Positions 53,630 to 62,419 of a stretch of DNA of 64,000 nt are shown here, piece after piece. Below the pieces are notes generated by a model. It did not search any database, was not told where the DNA came from, and saw nothing but the letters and a program-made list of their open reading frames with translations. The stretch's first letter is position 1; the number at the start of each line of letters is the position of its first letter. A program made the position numbers and the translations under genes. The DNA comes from Pelagimonas sp050633425 (GTDB taxonomy: Bacteria; Pseudomonadota; Alphaproteobacteria; Rhodobacterales; Rhodobacteraceae): positions 124,001-188,000 of the forward strand of contig NZ_JBOEGM010000002.1 of assembly GCF_050633425.1 (NCBI RefSeq). Direction: 5' to 3'.

Positions 53630-54124
53630 CTATGGGGCGGTGATGAGCACGGGTTCCTCCAACACGTGTTCGACTAGATTTGCAGTGTCGCCGATGCGAT
53701 CGACAACGGCGAAAAGGCCAGGGGCGTGCAGGGGTGTTAAAACGCCGTGCCATATGCCCCGGTGAAAGTTGATCGCTTGGCCAGGTGCGGCAAGAAACGC
53801 ATGGATTTTCCCAGGCGCATCATCGGTGTCGCCGGCGTCGGCTGTGATCACGAGCCATGGGTTTTGATGCATCGGAATAAAGGCCTGCGATCCCTCTGGG
53901 TGGTGTTCCAGCAGGGTCAGCGTGTAGGGCAGGTTGCGGGGCTCGGCGTTGAAAATGTTGAGCCCGGCCCGGCCTTGGGGGCCGAAATCCAGCGTTGCGC
54001 GGTCGTGATAGCGGCCGCACAGACCGGCATTGATGAGCTTGTCAGGCGCGCCAGAGCAATCAAGCACATCGCCAAAAGGGGCAAAGGAAGACGCAATGAG
54101 AGGCTGCGCTGAAATTGTTTGCAT
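53630..54124 (-). CDS. allA: Ureidoglycolate lyase
   Basis: A 164-residue AllA family protein: APFGDVLDCSG, NIFNAEPRNLPYTLTLLEHH, GSQAFIPMHQNPWLVITA and FHRGIWHGVLTPL, with His-rich metal-binding core. It cleaves ureidoglycolate to glyoxylate and urea. The ATG at 54124 follows AAGGAAAC. It is 50 bases after the aminohydrolase gene. Confidence 0.93.
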   Translation of the reverse strand: MQTISAQPLIASSFAPFGDVLDCSGAPDKLINAGLCGRYHDRATLDFGPQGRAGLNIFNAEPRNLPYTLTLLEHHPEGSQAFIPMHQNPWLVITADAGDTDDAPGKIHAFLAAPGQAINFHRGIWHGVLTPLHAPGLFAVVDRIGDTANLVEHVLEEPVLITAP

Positions 54125-54174
54125 CGTGTTTCCTTGTGAGGTGCGAGGGGCCACCCCCTCGCGCTCCCCGGAGT

Positions 54175-54993
54175 TTATTTGGCCAGATGAAGAGCAGGGT
54201 GGCGGTTGACGTCTTTGTAGAGAAGATAGCGGAAGGGTTCGTCGCCGGTGGCGATGCAGGCTTGGGGGCAAAAGGCGCGCAGCCACATGAAATCACCGGG
54301 TCCGACCTCGACCCAATCTTTGTTCAGCAGATAGCGGGCGGTGCCTTGGAGCACATAGAGACCATGTTCCATCACATGGGTTTCGGCAAAGGGGATCAGG
54401 CCGCCGGGCTGAAAGGTGACGATATTGACGTGGCAATCATGGCGCAGATCGTCTGGTTCGACAAAACGGGTGGTGCCCCATTTGTCGGTGTTTGCCATCA
54501 GATTGATGGCGGTTGTCTGATCTGATGTAACAAAGGCGGTTGGTTTGTCGATGCCGGGGGCCGGTTCCCATTGTTTGCGAACCCAGTGGAACTGTAGCGC
54601 AGTTGCACCGGGATTGGTGAGGCTCCAAGCGCTGCCCGCCGGGATATAGGCATAGCCGCCTTCCGTCAGAGTATGAGCGCGACCGTCAATGGTCAGCGAC
54701 ATCGTACCCTTGGCGACGAAAAGGATCGCTTGGGCAAGGGGATCGGGGTCGGGTGTTTCGGAGCCGCCGCCCGGAGCAACTTCGACCGCGTATTGCGCAA
54801 ATGTTTCGGCAAACCCTGTCAGCGGGCGGGCGATGATCCAGACGCGTGTGTCCGTCCAGCCGGGCAAATATGACGTCACGATGTCGCGCATCGTGAGGGC
54901 TGGGATCACCGCATAGCTTTCGGTGAAAATGGCCGTGCCCTCGGGGCTTTGCGATTGGTCGGGCAGTCCGCCGGGGGGGAATGCGTAGCTCAT
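54175..54993 (-). CDS. allE: (S)-ureidoglycine aminohydrolase (bicupin)
   Basis: A 272-residue bicupin of the YlbA/UGHY family. The N-terminal TESYAVIPALTMRDIVTSYL and the C-terminal cupin HCHVNIVTFQPGGLIPFAETHVMEHGLYVL (seen at about residues 190-220; ligands His, His, Gln, Glu) fit. It releases ammonia from ureidoglycine to give ureidoglycolate. Its ATG overlaps the upstream allantoinase stop by 4 bases. Confidence 0.93.
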   Translation of the reverse strand: MSYAFPPGGLPDQSQSPEGTAIFTESYAVIPALTMRDIVTSYLPGWTDTRVWIIARPLTGFAETFAQYAVEVAPGGGSETPDPDPLAQAILFVAKGTMSLTIDGRAHTLTEGGYAYIPAGSAWSLTNPGATALQFHWVRKQWEPAPGIDKPTAFVTSDQTTAINLMANTDKWGTTRFVEPDDLRHDCHVNIVTFQPGGLIPFAETHVMEHGLYVLQGTARYLLNKDWVEVGPGDFMWLRAFCPQACIATGDEPFRYLLYKDVNRHPALHLAK

Positions 54994-56402
54994 AACATGT
55001 CCTCAAGGCGCAGGCGGGCGATACGCTCAACCTGTTTACAGGCCTCTTTGAATTCGGTGTCAGTTGGGTTGGCGATGCGGGTTTCAAAGGCGGCGAGAAT
55101 GCCGGACTTGTCATAATCACGCACCGCAATGATGAGCGGGAAACCGTGCTTGTCGGTATAGGCGGTGTTCAGGTCTGTGAATTGACGGCGTTCGGCGTCG
55201 GTCAGCGCATCAAGGCCTGCGCCTGCCTGTTCCGATGTGCTTTCTGCGGTCAATCGCTGGGCTTGGGCCAGTTTGCCGGCAAGGTCAGGATGCGCGCGCA
55301 AGACCTCAAGGCGCTGGGCGTCGCTCGCCGATCTGAAAATTCGGGCCAGCGCGTTGTGAACGCCTGCAGGGCGATCATGGGCAGGACCAAGTTCAAGATC
55401 CCATGCGCCCTCGGCGATCCAGGGAGAATGCTCAAAGACACCGCCAAACCGGGCGACGAACTCTTGGCGTGACAATTGCGAGGGGCGATCAATCGGTTTG
55501 GGCGGATGTGTTTTGGCCCAATGCTTGGCAATATCTATGCGGCGTGGGGTCCAGACATCGTCATGTTTGGCGATGTGATCGAGGAACTTCTTGAGACCGG
55601 AGATTTTGCCGGGGCGTCCAATCAGGCGGCAATGCAAACCAACCGACATCATTGCGGTCTGACCTTCGGCACCTTCGGCATAGAGCGTGTCAAACGCGTC
55701 AATCAGGTAATCGCCGAAATCGCCCCCCGTCACCCAGCCCGGCGCGCCAGAAAACCGCATGTCATTGGTTTCGAGAGTATAGGGAATGATGAGCTGGTCG
55801 CGGCCGTCAGCGTGTGACCAATAGGGCAGATCGTCATCATAGGTGTCTGAAATATAGTCAATAACGCCGGTTTCAGCCACCAAGCTCACGGTGTTCATAC
55901 TACAGCGTCCGGTGTACCAGCCGCGCGGTGGTTCGCCGACGACCTCGGTATGGAGACGGATCGCTTCGGCGATCTGCGCGCGCTCTTCGTCCATGGGCAT
56001 ATCGCGATGCTCGACCCATTTAAGCCCATGGCTTGCGATCTCCCAATCAGCGGCCTTCATGGCGTCAACCTGTTCGGGCGAGCGCGCCAAAGCCGTCGCA
56101 ACTCCATAAATCGTGAGTGGAATATCGCGGCCCGTGAACAGGCGATGCAGCCGCCAGAATCCGGCCCGCGCGCCATATTCGTAGATCGATTCCATGTTCC
56201 AATGACGCTGACCTTCCCAAGGCTGAGATCCGGGAATATCAGATAAAAACCCTTCTGACCCGGCATCCCCATGCAGCAGGCAATTCTCTCCGCCTTCTTC
56301 GTAGTTTAGGACAAATTGCACAGCGATCTTTGCCCCGTCCGGCCATTGCGGATCAGGGCGATCAGGGCCGTAGCCGATCATATCGCGTGGATAGCGGTTC
56401 AT
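54990..56402 (-). CDS. Fused allantoinase (PuuE) and OHCU decarboxylase (UraD)
   Basis: A 470-residue two-domain protein. Residues 1-305 are a polysaccharide-deacetylase-like, metal-independent allantoinase (YPRDMIGYGPDRPDPQWPDG; SHGLKWVEHRDM; PPRGWYTGRCSMNT). Residues 310-470 are OHCU decarboxylase (SRQEFVARFGGVFEHSPWIA, LRAHPDLAGK with catalytic His, RDYDKSGILAAFETR). It thus performs two successive steps of uric acid breakdown: decarboxylation of OHCU to (S)-allantoin, then hydrolysis to allantoate. GGGGAG precedes the ATG at 56402. Confidence 0.94.
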   Translation of the reverse strand: MNRYPRDMIGYGPDRPDPQWPDGAKIAVQFVLNYEEGGENCLLHGDAGSEGFLSDIPGSQPWEGQRHWNMESIYEYGARAGFWRLHRLFTGRDIPLTIYGVATALARSPEQVDAMKAADWEIASHGLKWVEHRDMPMDEERAQIAEAIRLHTEVVGEPPRGWYTGRCSMNTVSLVAETGVIDYISDTYDDDLPYWSHADGRDQLIIPYTLETNDMRFSGAPGWVTGGDFGDYLIDAFDTLYAEGAEGQTAMMSVGLHCRLIGRPGKISGLKKFLDHIAKHDDVWTPRRIDIAKHWAKTHPPKPIDRPSQLSRQEFVARFGGVFEHSPWIAEGAWDLELGPAHDRPAGVHNALARIFRSASDAQRLEVLRAHPDLAGKLAQAQRLTAESTSEQAGAGLDALTDAERRQFTDLNTAYTDKHGFPLIIAVRDYDKSGILAAFETRIANPTDTEFKEACKQVERIARLRLEDML

Positions 56403-56435
56403 TTTGACTCTCCCCAAGGGTATTGATCACATAGA

Positions 56436-56455
56436 CTATCCGAATAATCCGATAG
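56436..56455. promoter_or_regulatory. 20-bp palindromic operator between uraH and the allantoinase operon
   Basis: CTATCcGAaTAaTCcGATAG: 16 of 20 positions are symmetric. It sits in the 145-base divergent interval, 34 bases upstream of the allantoinase fusion start and about 93 bases upstream of uraH, a position suited to control both. The binding regulator is not in the window. Confidence 0.65.
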
Positions 56456-56547
56456 GATTTTCAAGATTTTCCGAAAAGACTTGTAGACGTATTTTGCGCA
56501 AGACTTGGACTAAAATTGCAGGCGGTTGCCAAAAAGGAGGGCATGTT

Positions 56548-56907
56548 ATGGCCAAAGGATACTTAACAACGCATATTTTGGACACAGCCCGTGGGGTTCC
56601 GGCGGCTGGGGTCAAGATCGCGCTCTACCGCGTGTCTGGCAATGCGCATCACAAGATTGCCGAGACTGTGACCAATGATGATGGCCGCACAGATGCGCCG
56701 ATTCTGCCGGTGGAGTCGTTTAAGACCGGCACCTACGAGCTTGTCTTTTTCGCGGGCGAGTATCTGCGTGCGACCGAGCAGAGCGGTGATGACCCGCTGT
56801 TCCTTGATCAAATTCCGCTCCGCTTTGGCATGTCGGACGAAGACGCGCACTACCATGTGCCGCTGCTTTTGTCGGCCTATGGGTATTCGACCTATCGTGG
56901 TTCGTAA
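56548..56907 (+). CDS. uraH: 5-hydroxyisourate hydrolase
   Basis: A 119-residue transthyretin-like protein with THILDTARGVPAAG at the start, LPLLLSAYGYSTYRGS-type C-terminus ending in the diagnostic YRGS, and the RxxL-like central EYLRATE. It hydrolyses 5-hydroxyisourate to OHCU, the substrate of the UraD domain encoded divergently. The start at 56548 is fixed by AAGGAGGG just upstream. Confidence 0.95.
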   Translation: MAKGYLTTHILDTARGVPAAGVKIALYRVSGNAHHKIAETVTNDDGRTDAPILPVESFKTGTYELVFFAGEYLRATEQSGDDPLFLDQIPLRFGMSDEDAHYHVPLLLSAYGYSTYRGS

Positions 56908-57002
56908 CCTGCGGCGATGAATGTCGTGGTAATTTCATTTTGGCGGGGTAGGGTGATGCTAGCCCGCCCACACACTGCCCGCGCACTGGGCCCGCACACT
57001 GG

Positions 57003-57200
57003 ATGATCAGAATGAAACAAGTTCCCAAAGACACCACCGATGACGCCCTCATTCAGGAGTTTCTGAACAAAGGCGGCAAAGTCACCAAAGGCAAAACCAA
57101 ACCACCTAAGCCTGAGCTGGGACTGTCCAAAGGGGTGTGGGGGCAGACCCTCACCAAGGAAGAAAAAGCCGCGCGGGATAAGAACAAAGACAAAGCGTGA
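57003..57200 (+). CDS. Small basic protein of unknown function
   Basis: A 65-residue lysine-rich protein (KGGKVTKGKTKPPKPELGLS near the centre). An ATG at 57012 is an alternative start. No ribosome site is clear. It is probably a real small gene by codon pattern and the sequence resemblance to small Rhodobacterales proteins I remember, but its function is unknown. Confidence 0.5.
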   Translation: MIRMKQVPKDTTDDALIQEFLNKGGKVTKGKTKPPKPELGLSKGVWGQTLTKEEKAARDKNKDKA

Positions 57201-57231
57201 TCTTTCTGGGCGCGGCTCTGTCCCGCGTTCC

Positions 57232-57621
57232 TTAAGCGTTCTGCGGCGTTGTCAGCCACCAGACGTTTCCGCTGGTGTCTGTGATTCCGGCCATACGATC
57301 ACCATGAGGGCGGGTGTTCGGAGCCATGAGTGACGTTGCCCCGAACGCCAGAGCCGCCGTGTAACAGGTCTCGGTGTCATCAACATAGAGAGGCATTTGC
57401 GATTTGTTGGCGGGATAGGTCGCGGTTGCTTCATTCAGCATGATAATTGAGTTGCCAATACGCAGGCGCGCATGTTGGATGCGCCCTGTTTCATATCGGT
57501 CCTCTTTGATGACTTTGGCATCAAAAACGGTTTCCGCAAATTCTATGAATGCATCGGCGTTTGCCACCGTAAAATACGGTGTGATTGAGCCATAGCCTTT
57601 GGGAATCGCATCGCGTTCCAG
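57232..57621 (-). CDS. VOC family protein, PhnB-like
   Basis: About 129 residues with the PhnB/YjdN pattern: IPKGYGSITPYFTVANADAF at the start, RIGNSIIMLNEA in the middle, TSGNVWWLTTPQ at the end. The first ATG of the frame (57729) would add a non-homologous leader overlapping nothing known; a CTG at 57621 has GGGAGG 5 bases upstream and fits the family N-terminus, so I place the start there with reservation. Substrate unknown. Confidence 0.75.
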   Translation of the reverse strand: MERDAIPKGYGSITPYFTVANADAFIEFAETVFDAKVIKEDRYETGRIQHARLRIGNSIIMLNEATATYPANKSQMPLYVDDTETCYTAALAFGATSLMAPNTRPHGDRMAGITDTSGNVWWLTTPQNA

Positions 57622-57757
57622 AGCAGCCTCCCGATATTGCTTTGACAGGAGCCTCAGGCGTGGGCCCGCAAAGAGCAAGTCGCTTTTGCACTTTGTGATG
57701 GGGTATTGGATCGGCCAACGGATGGACATAGCTCAGTGCAGTCACTATCTACGCGCT

Positions 57758-58231
57758 ATGGCTAAGAAACTCGTATCAGACCCGAACTACAAAGTGATCG
57801 CCGAAAACCGGCGGGCGCGTTACGATTATGCGATCTCGGATGATATCGAGTGCGGCATTATCCTGTCTGGGTCCGAGGTCAAATCCCTGCGGGAAAATTC
57901 GGCCAATATTGCCGAGAGCTATGCCGCTGTTGAAGAGGGCGAGCTGTGGCTCGTGAACTCCTATATTGCGCCTTATGATCGGGCGATGTTTAGCCATGAA
58001 GAGCGTAAGCGCCGCAAGCTTTTGGTGTCGCGCAAGGAGCTATCACGCCTGTGGAACGATACCCAGCGCAAGGGCATGACCCTTGTACCGCTGGTTATGT
58101 ATTTCAACCACAAAGGCAAAGCCAAGATCAAGATTGGCATCGCTAAGGGTAAGAAAAACCACGACAAACGCGAAACCGATGCCAAGCGCGATTGGGGCCG
58201 TCAAAAGGCGCGTTTGCTCAAGCAGGGCTAA
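57758..58231 (+). CDS. smpB: SsrA-binding protein SmpB
   Basis: A 157-residue protein with DDIECGIILSGSEVKSLRE, LWLVNSYIAPYD and the basic C-terminal tail (KKNHDKRETDAKRDWGRQKA). It partners tmRNA in ribosome rescue. The ATG at 57758 gives the family's N-terminus (MAKKLVSDPNYKVIAENRRA); longer in-frame starts were discarded. No ssrA gene is seen nearby. Confidence 0.96.
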   Translation: MAKKLVSDPNYKVIAENRRARYDYAISDDIECGIILSGSEVKSLRENSANIAESYAAVEEGELWLVNSYIAPYDRAMFSHEERKRRKLLVSRKELSRLWNDTQRKGMTLVPLVMYFNHKGKAKIKIGIAKGKKNHDKRETDAKRDWGRQKARLLKQG

Positions 58232-58361
58232 GCCAATCGTATTCCAATTGTCGATCAGGGGGGAGCAAACGCGCTTTGTTCCCGTGAACTGACTGTGTGC
58301 TTTACCTTATGTACCGCTCCGTAACCCCGGACAATCGGGACTGGTGTGGAGGGAACACATT

Positions 58362-58652
58362 ATGGAATTGATTATTGGACTGATCTCAGGCGCAATCGGT
58401 GGCAACGCGGCGGGTGGTTTGCTCAAAAACCTGAACCAAGGCACGCTGATAAACTCGCTGGCGGGTATTGTTGGTGGCGGTCTTGGCGGCACAATCTTGT
58501 CGATGCTGGGTGTTGGCGGCATGGAAGGCGCAGCAGGCGCTGTTGGCTCGCTCGACATTGGGTCGATCATCAGCCAAGTCGCAGGCGGTGGTGTCGGCGG
58601 CGGTGTGGTTTTGGCGATTGTAGGTGTGATCCGCAATAAACTGACCGGCTAA
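58362..58652 (+). CDS. Glycine-rich small membrane-associated protein
   Basis: A 96-residue hydrophobic protein with repeated GG motifs (GGLGGTILSMLG; GGGVGGGVVLAIVGVIRN). This looks like a short transglycosylase-associated/GlsB-like or glycine-zipper membrane protein found in many Rhodobacterales. GGAGGGAAC before the ATG is a good ribosome site. Function unknown. Confidence 0.75.
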   Translation: MELIIGLISGAIGGNAAGGLLKNLNQGTLINSLAGIVGGGLGGTILSMLGVGGMEGAAGAVGSLDIGSIISQVAGGGVGGGVVLAIVGVIRNKLTG

Positions 58653-58745
58653 CACGCATTTTAGGCGGCTGTTTGCGCTGTCTGCCTTGCATGACGCTGC
58701 CCCCGGGCCTATGGACAGATTGATCCATTACTCCGGGGGTATGCC

Positions 58746-59603
58746 ATGTCTTACGACGATCCCAAAACAATTGTGTCAACTGAATGGTTGGCCAAGCATA
58801 TCAAAGACCCTGACCTGCGCCTTCTGGACGCGAGCTGGTATTTACCCGCCATGGGCCGCGATCCTAAGGCTGAATATGACGCAGCGCATATTCCGGGTGC
58901 CCGTTTCTTTGACATTGATGATGTCTCTGACAACCGCTCTGATCTGCCGCATATGGTTCCTACGGTTGAAAAATTCATGTCTCGTTTGCGCGCAATGGGG
59001 GTGGGTGACGGTCATCAAGTTGTTGTTTACGACGGGATGGGTGTGTTTTCCGCAGCCCGCGTTTGGTGGCTGTTCCGGCTGATGGGACAAGACAATATCG
59101 CCGTTTTGGATGGTGGTTTGCCAAAATGGCAAGCCGAAGGGCGCGATATCGAAGACTTGCCACCCGTGATCCGCGACCGTCATATGACCGTGCGCCGTCA
59201 GGCCCATATGGTCAAAGACGTGACGCAAGTCTCTGCCGCGTCCAAATTGCGTGATTACGAGATTATCGATGCCCGTGGTCCCGGCCGTTTCCGAGGGGAA
59301 GAACCTGAGCCGCGCGAAGGTATGCGCGCTGGGCACATCCCGGGGGCCAAAAATGTGCATTATGCCACCCTGCAAAATGCTGACGGCACGATGAAAGACC
59401 CCGCAGGCCTCAAAGCCACGTTTGAAGCGGCTGGCGTTGATTTTGGCAAACCGGTTATCACCTCTTGTGGATCAGGGGTGACTGCGGCCATTCTCAATCT
59501 TGCGCTTGAGGTTATCGGTAAGCGCGACCATTCCCTTTATGACGGGTCCTGGAGTGAATGGGGACAGTTCCCAACACTGCCCGTCGCCACCGGAGAAGAC
59601 TGA
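58746..59603 (+). CDS. sseA: 3-mercaptopyruvate sulfurtransferase
   Basis: A 285-residue two-domain rhodanese. The active-site loop SCGSGVTA matches the 3-mercaptopyruvate specificity (CGSGVT) rather than thiosulfate. The inactive N-terminal rhodanese domain has PGARFFDIDDVSDN. Its TGA overlaps the ATG of the downstream aminotransferase (TGATG), coupling the two. Confidence 0.94.
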   Translation: MSYDDPKTIVSTEWLAKHIKDPDLRLLDASWYLPAMGRDPKAEYDAAHIPGARFFDIDDVSDNRSDLPHMVPTVEKFMSRLRAMGVGDGHQVVVYDGMGVFSAARVWWLFRLMGQDNIAVLDGGLPKWQAEGRDIEDLPPVIRDRHMTVRRQAHMVKDVTQVSAASKLRDYEIIDARGPGRFRGEEPEPREGMRAGHIPGAKNVHYATLQNADGTMKDPAGLKATFEAAGVDFGKPVITSCGSGVTAAILNLALEVIGKRDHSLYDGSWSEWGQFPTLPVATGED

Positions 59604-60787
59604 TGTTCGAGACTCTCAAAGAACAACCCGCCGATAAAATCCTGCAATTGATGCAGCTGTATCGCGAAGATCCTCGCGATGACAAGATCGACCTGGGTGT
59701 CGGTGTTTACAAAGACGCGTCGGGCAAAACCCCGATTATGCGGGCTGTTAAGGCCGCCGAGAAAAAGCTTTGGGAAGAGCAGGAAACCAAAGCCTATACC
59801 GGTCTTGCCGGTGATCCGGCTTTTTCGGACGCGATGATTGATCTGGTGCTGAGCGATAGTGTTGCGCGCGGCAATGTGGCTGCGGTTGCGACTCCGGGTG
59901 GTACAGGCGCGGTGCGTCAGGCGTTTGAATTTGCGCGTTTGGCGCAACCTGATGTGCGTGTGTTTGTGTCGGATCCGACCTGGCCAAACCACCTGTCGAT
60001 CCTGAAACATCTTGGCATTGAAATGGTGCCGTATCGCTATTTCGATGGCGAAACACGCGGTGTGACCTTTGATGGTATGATCGAAGATCTGGGCAAAGCG
60101 GGCCCTGGTGATATCGTCTTGCTGCACGGCTGCTGTCATAACCCAACCGGGGCAAACCTGAACCTGACGCAATGGCAGGACGTTGTGGATGTGCTGAACA
60201 AAACCGGTGCTGTTCCGATGATCGACATCGCCTACCAAGGCTTTGGCGATGGTCTGGAAGAAGACGCGGCGGCGGTGCGTTTGGTTGCCTCATCGGTGCC
60301 AGAATGTCTGATCGCGGCGAGTTGCTCCAAGAACTTTGGTGTGTATCGTGAACGCACTGGTTTGTTGATGTCGGTGTCTGCGGATGCCTCCAAGACCAAG
60401 GTCAACCAAGGAAACCTGGCGTATTTGAACCGTCAGAACTATTCCTTCCCGCCTGACCATGGTGCCCGCCTTGTGACGATGGTTTTGACTGATCCGGTTT
60501 TACGGGCGGATTGGGCGACTGAGTTGGAAGAGGTTCGGACCTCGATGCTCGGTTTGCGCGAAATGCTGGCGAGTGAGCTGCAGCGGGCGTCTGGATCAGA
60601 TCGGTTTGGCTTTATTGCGCAACATCGCGGTATGTTCTCGCGCCTTGGGGCCTCTGGTGAGCTGGTGCAGAAATTGCGCGAAGAGCATGCGATTTACATG
60701 GTTGGTGATTCTCGCTTGAACATTGCAGGTTTGAACAAGACCTCTGTGCCGATCCTTGCGGATGCGATTGTCAAAGTCGGCATGTAA
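59603..60787 (+). CDS. Aspartate/aromatic aminotransferase
   Basis: A 394-residue class I PLP enzyme. The lysine Schiff-base motif is AASCSKNFGVYRERTG, with GCCHNPTGANL and VGDSRLNIAGL typical of the TyrB/AspC family. It overlaps sseA by one base. Such enzymes can transaminate cysteine to 3-mercaptopyruvate, which would feed SseA; this link is inference. Two hairpins follow. Confidence 0.93.
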   Translation: MFETLKEQPADKILQLMQLYREDPRDDKIDLGVGVYKDASGKTPIMRAVKAAEKKLWEEQETKAYTGLAGDPAFSDAMIDLVLSDSVARGNVAAVATPGGTGAVRQAFEFARLAQPDVRVFVSDPTWPNHLSILKHLGIEMVPYRYFDGETRGVTFDGMIEDLGKAGPGDIVLLHGCCHNPTGANLNLTQWQDVVDVLNKTGAVPMIDIAYQGFGDGLEEDAAAVRLVASSVPECLIAASCSKNFGVYRERTGLLMSVSADASKTKVNQGNLAYLNRQNYSFPPDHGARLVTMVLTDPVLRADWATELEEVRTSMLGLREMLASELQRASGSDRFGFIAQHRGMFSRLGASGELVQKLREEHAIYMVGDSRLNIAGLNKTSVPILADAIVKVGM

Positions 60788-60807
60788 GCAAACTGTTGTT
60801 ATAAGGT

Positions 60808-60858
60808 GCGGGCCAAGGCCCGCTCTTGAGATCTCAGCCCCCGCCAAGTGCGGGGGCT
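60808..60858 (+). terminator. Double hairpin after the aminotransferase gene
   Basis: GCGGGCC-AA-GGCCCGC (60808-60823) and AGCCCCCGC-CAAGT-GCGGGGGCT (60836-60858, 9 perfect pairs, then TCGTGTT). The second stem is a probable terminator, the first matches the palindrome at 3227. Confidence 0.55.
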
Positions 60859-60929
60859 TCGTGTTGGCGCATGAGCGACCCTTGGCAGTGCCCGCATCAG
60901 TGTTGCAATGTCAGGCCACCGGGGCCCTA

Positions 60930-61349
60930 TCATGCCGCAGCAGCATCCTTTTGTGCCGAGATCATCACCGATGCCAATGTGCCATAGGTTTCAACCCAAG
61001 CAGCTTTGGTTTCTTCGGTAAAGTCATCGCCAAGCCCCTGACCCAACGCATAGATCAGCGCTTCACCGACAAAACCGTAATGCTCTTCCGTCACGTCGTA
61101 TCCGTTGTGACGGCGGCCAAGGTCCTGAACCGCCGGTAGAATTTCGTCGAGCTTTGTCAGACCGTTCACGGCGATGCCGATCATTTGCATCAGTTTCTTT
61201 TTCTGATCGCTCATGTCTTCGGGAAAAAGCGACCGTACTTGGGGCGCGATCTCAAACAGCTTTGCGTAAAAAATATCTGCCGCGGGTCCGGCAATTGGCA
61301 CCACTTTTTTAAAGCTGCCTTGCACGAGAGCGATCTGTTCGGGTGTCAT
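60930..61349 (-). CDS. Single-domain bacterial globin
   Basis: A 139-residue globin of the Vitreoscilla/flavohaemoglobin type, starting at MTPEQIALVQGSFKK. The proximal His lies in RRHNGYDV and the following HYGFVGEALIYALG matches the F-G region; Tyr/Glu partners are conserved in EETKAAWVETY. It lacks the reductase domain. It follows the cytochrome c gene by one base and may act in NO or oxygen handling. Confidence 0.88.
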   Translation of the reverse strand: MTPEQIALVQGSFKKVVPIAGPAADIFYAKLFEIAPQVRSLFPEDMSDQKKKLMQMIGIAVNGLTKLDEILPAVQDLGRRHNGYDVTEEHYGFVGEALIYALGQGLGDDFTEETKAAWVETYGTLASVMISAQKDAAAA

Positions 61350-61350
61350 G

Positions 61351-61797
61351 TCAATCTGTCCTTCTTGTATCGAGGAACTGCAACGCTGGCTCGGCACCGC
61401 CGCTGGCCCATACCATAAAGGCCACAGCCGCGGCGACGTCTGCGTCGCTAAGATCCGGATTACCGCCACGCGGAGGCATTTCGGCGTAAGTCACACCAAG
61501 AAACCCCTGAACGGCGTGTTCTATTAAGGTGGGCAACCCCTGTTGGATGCGGGGGGCCCATGTTTGTGTTGCCGTGATTTTGGGGGCGCCGGTGGCTTTG
61601 TTCCCACCGTGACAGGCCATGCATGTCTCGGCCCAAACCACCCGCCCCGCGGCCAAAACCGGTTGCGTGGGCATGGGCAGACGATCAACGGTTACAAAAC
61701 CGCTCAGACCTTTGTCAGACAAAACATCCGTCAATGTGGTGTCAGCCTGAGATATGCAGGGCCAAGCCAGCACGGCCGCCAAAATCAAGGGGCGCAT
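61351..61797 (-). CDS. Monohaem cytochrome c
   Basis: A 148-residue periplasmic cytochrome with signal peptide (MRPLILAAVLAWPCISQA), haem-binding ETCMACHGGNKATG and the axial Met in EMPPRGGNPDL. It should carry electrons between the neighbouring multihaem proteins and a terminal partner. It lies between the Tll0287-like protein gene (2 bases) and the globin gene (1 base). Confidence 0.9.
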   Translation of the reverse strand: MRPLILAAVLAWPCISQADTTLTDVLSDKGLSGFVTVDRLPMPTQPVLAAGRVVWAETCMACHGGNKATGAPKITATQTWAPRIQQGLPTLIEHAVQGFLGVTYAEMPPRGGNPDLSDADVAAAVAFMVWASGGAEPALQFLDTRRTD

Positions 61798-61799
61798 GG

Positions 61800-62369
61800 T
61801 TAGCCGTCCATTGGGATGCGAATGACCACACCACCCATGACATCGCCGCCTTCAAAATCGGTGCGCGGGGAATCCTTATGGGCGTTGTGGCAAGAGGAAC
61901 AGGCCTCGGCCACCGACACGTCAGGATAAAATGCGGTGAAATAATTCACGCCACCGAGTTCTTCTTCGCCGTAGAAGTTCTCACCCGGATTGTCGGCGAT
62001 ATATTCCAAACCTTCCTTTTCCAGATCGGTCGACGGAGCGTTTTGTTTGTTGATTGGCCACAGAGACAGGAGTGAATAGGAAAATGCATCGGTTTCTTCG
62101 GCAACCATTTCGGCCCCAAAACGGAACATTTGGGCGGGCAGAACCAGCGCTTTGTCGTCGACGAAATGCTCAGAGGCGGTGATGACCTTTTCCTTAACAG
62201 CCAGGCGGTTAACCACCATGCGGGTGTATACTGTGCGGTCCGAGGACATCACCAAATGCAAGAGATCCGCGACCTCTTGAAACTCCATTTCGGCCGAGGC
62301 GGATGTGCCGCCTAGGGCCATTGCACCGCACAAAACTGCGGCTTTGATTTTTTTGGTATAGCTGGTCAT
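61800..62369 (-). CDS. Tll0287-like haem protein (DUF3365-type)
   Basis: A 189-residue exported protein: signal peptide (GAMALGGTSASA end), PAQMFRFGAEMVAEET, LWPINKQNAPSTDLEKEGLE and one haem motif ACSSCHNAHKDSPRTDF. These are the features of the c-type haem family named after cyanobacterial Tll0287. CAGGAGACC precedes the ATG at 62369. It is downstream of the multihaem cytochrome gene by 50 bases. Confidence 0.8.
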   Translation of the reverse strand: MTSYTKKIKAAVLCGAMALGGTSASAEMEFQEVADLLHLVMSSDRTVYTRMVVNRLAVKEKVITASEHFVDDKALVLPAQMFRFGAEMVAEETDAFSYSLLSLWPINKQNAPSTDLEKEGLEYIADNPGENFYGEEELGGVNYFTAFYPDVSVAEACSSCHNAHKDSPRTDFEGGDVMGGVVIRIPMDG

Positions 62370-62419
62370 AACTAGGTCTCCTGTTGCGTTATGAGTGGCA
62401 GGATGCGTGGGCCGTCCGG

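Noticed and set aside
57622..57729. Upstream ATG extension of the PhnB-like gene
   Set aside because: The added 36 residues are basic and unlike the family N-terminus, while a ribosome site fits the later start.
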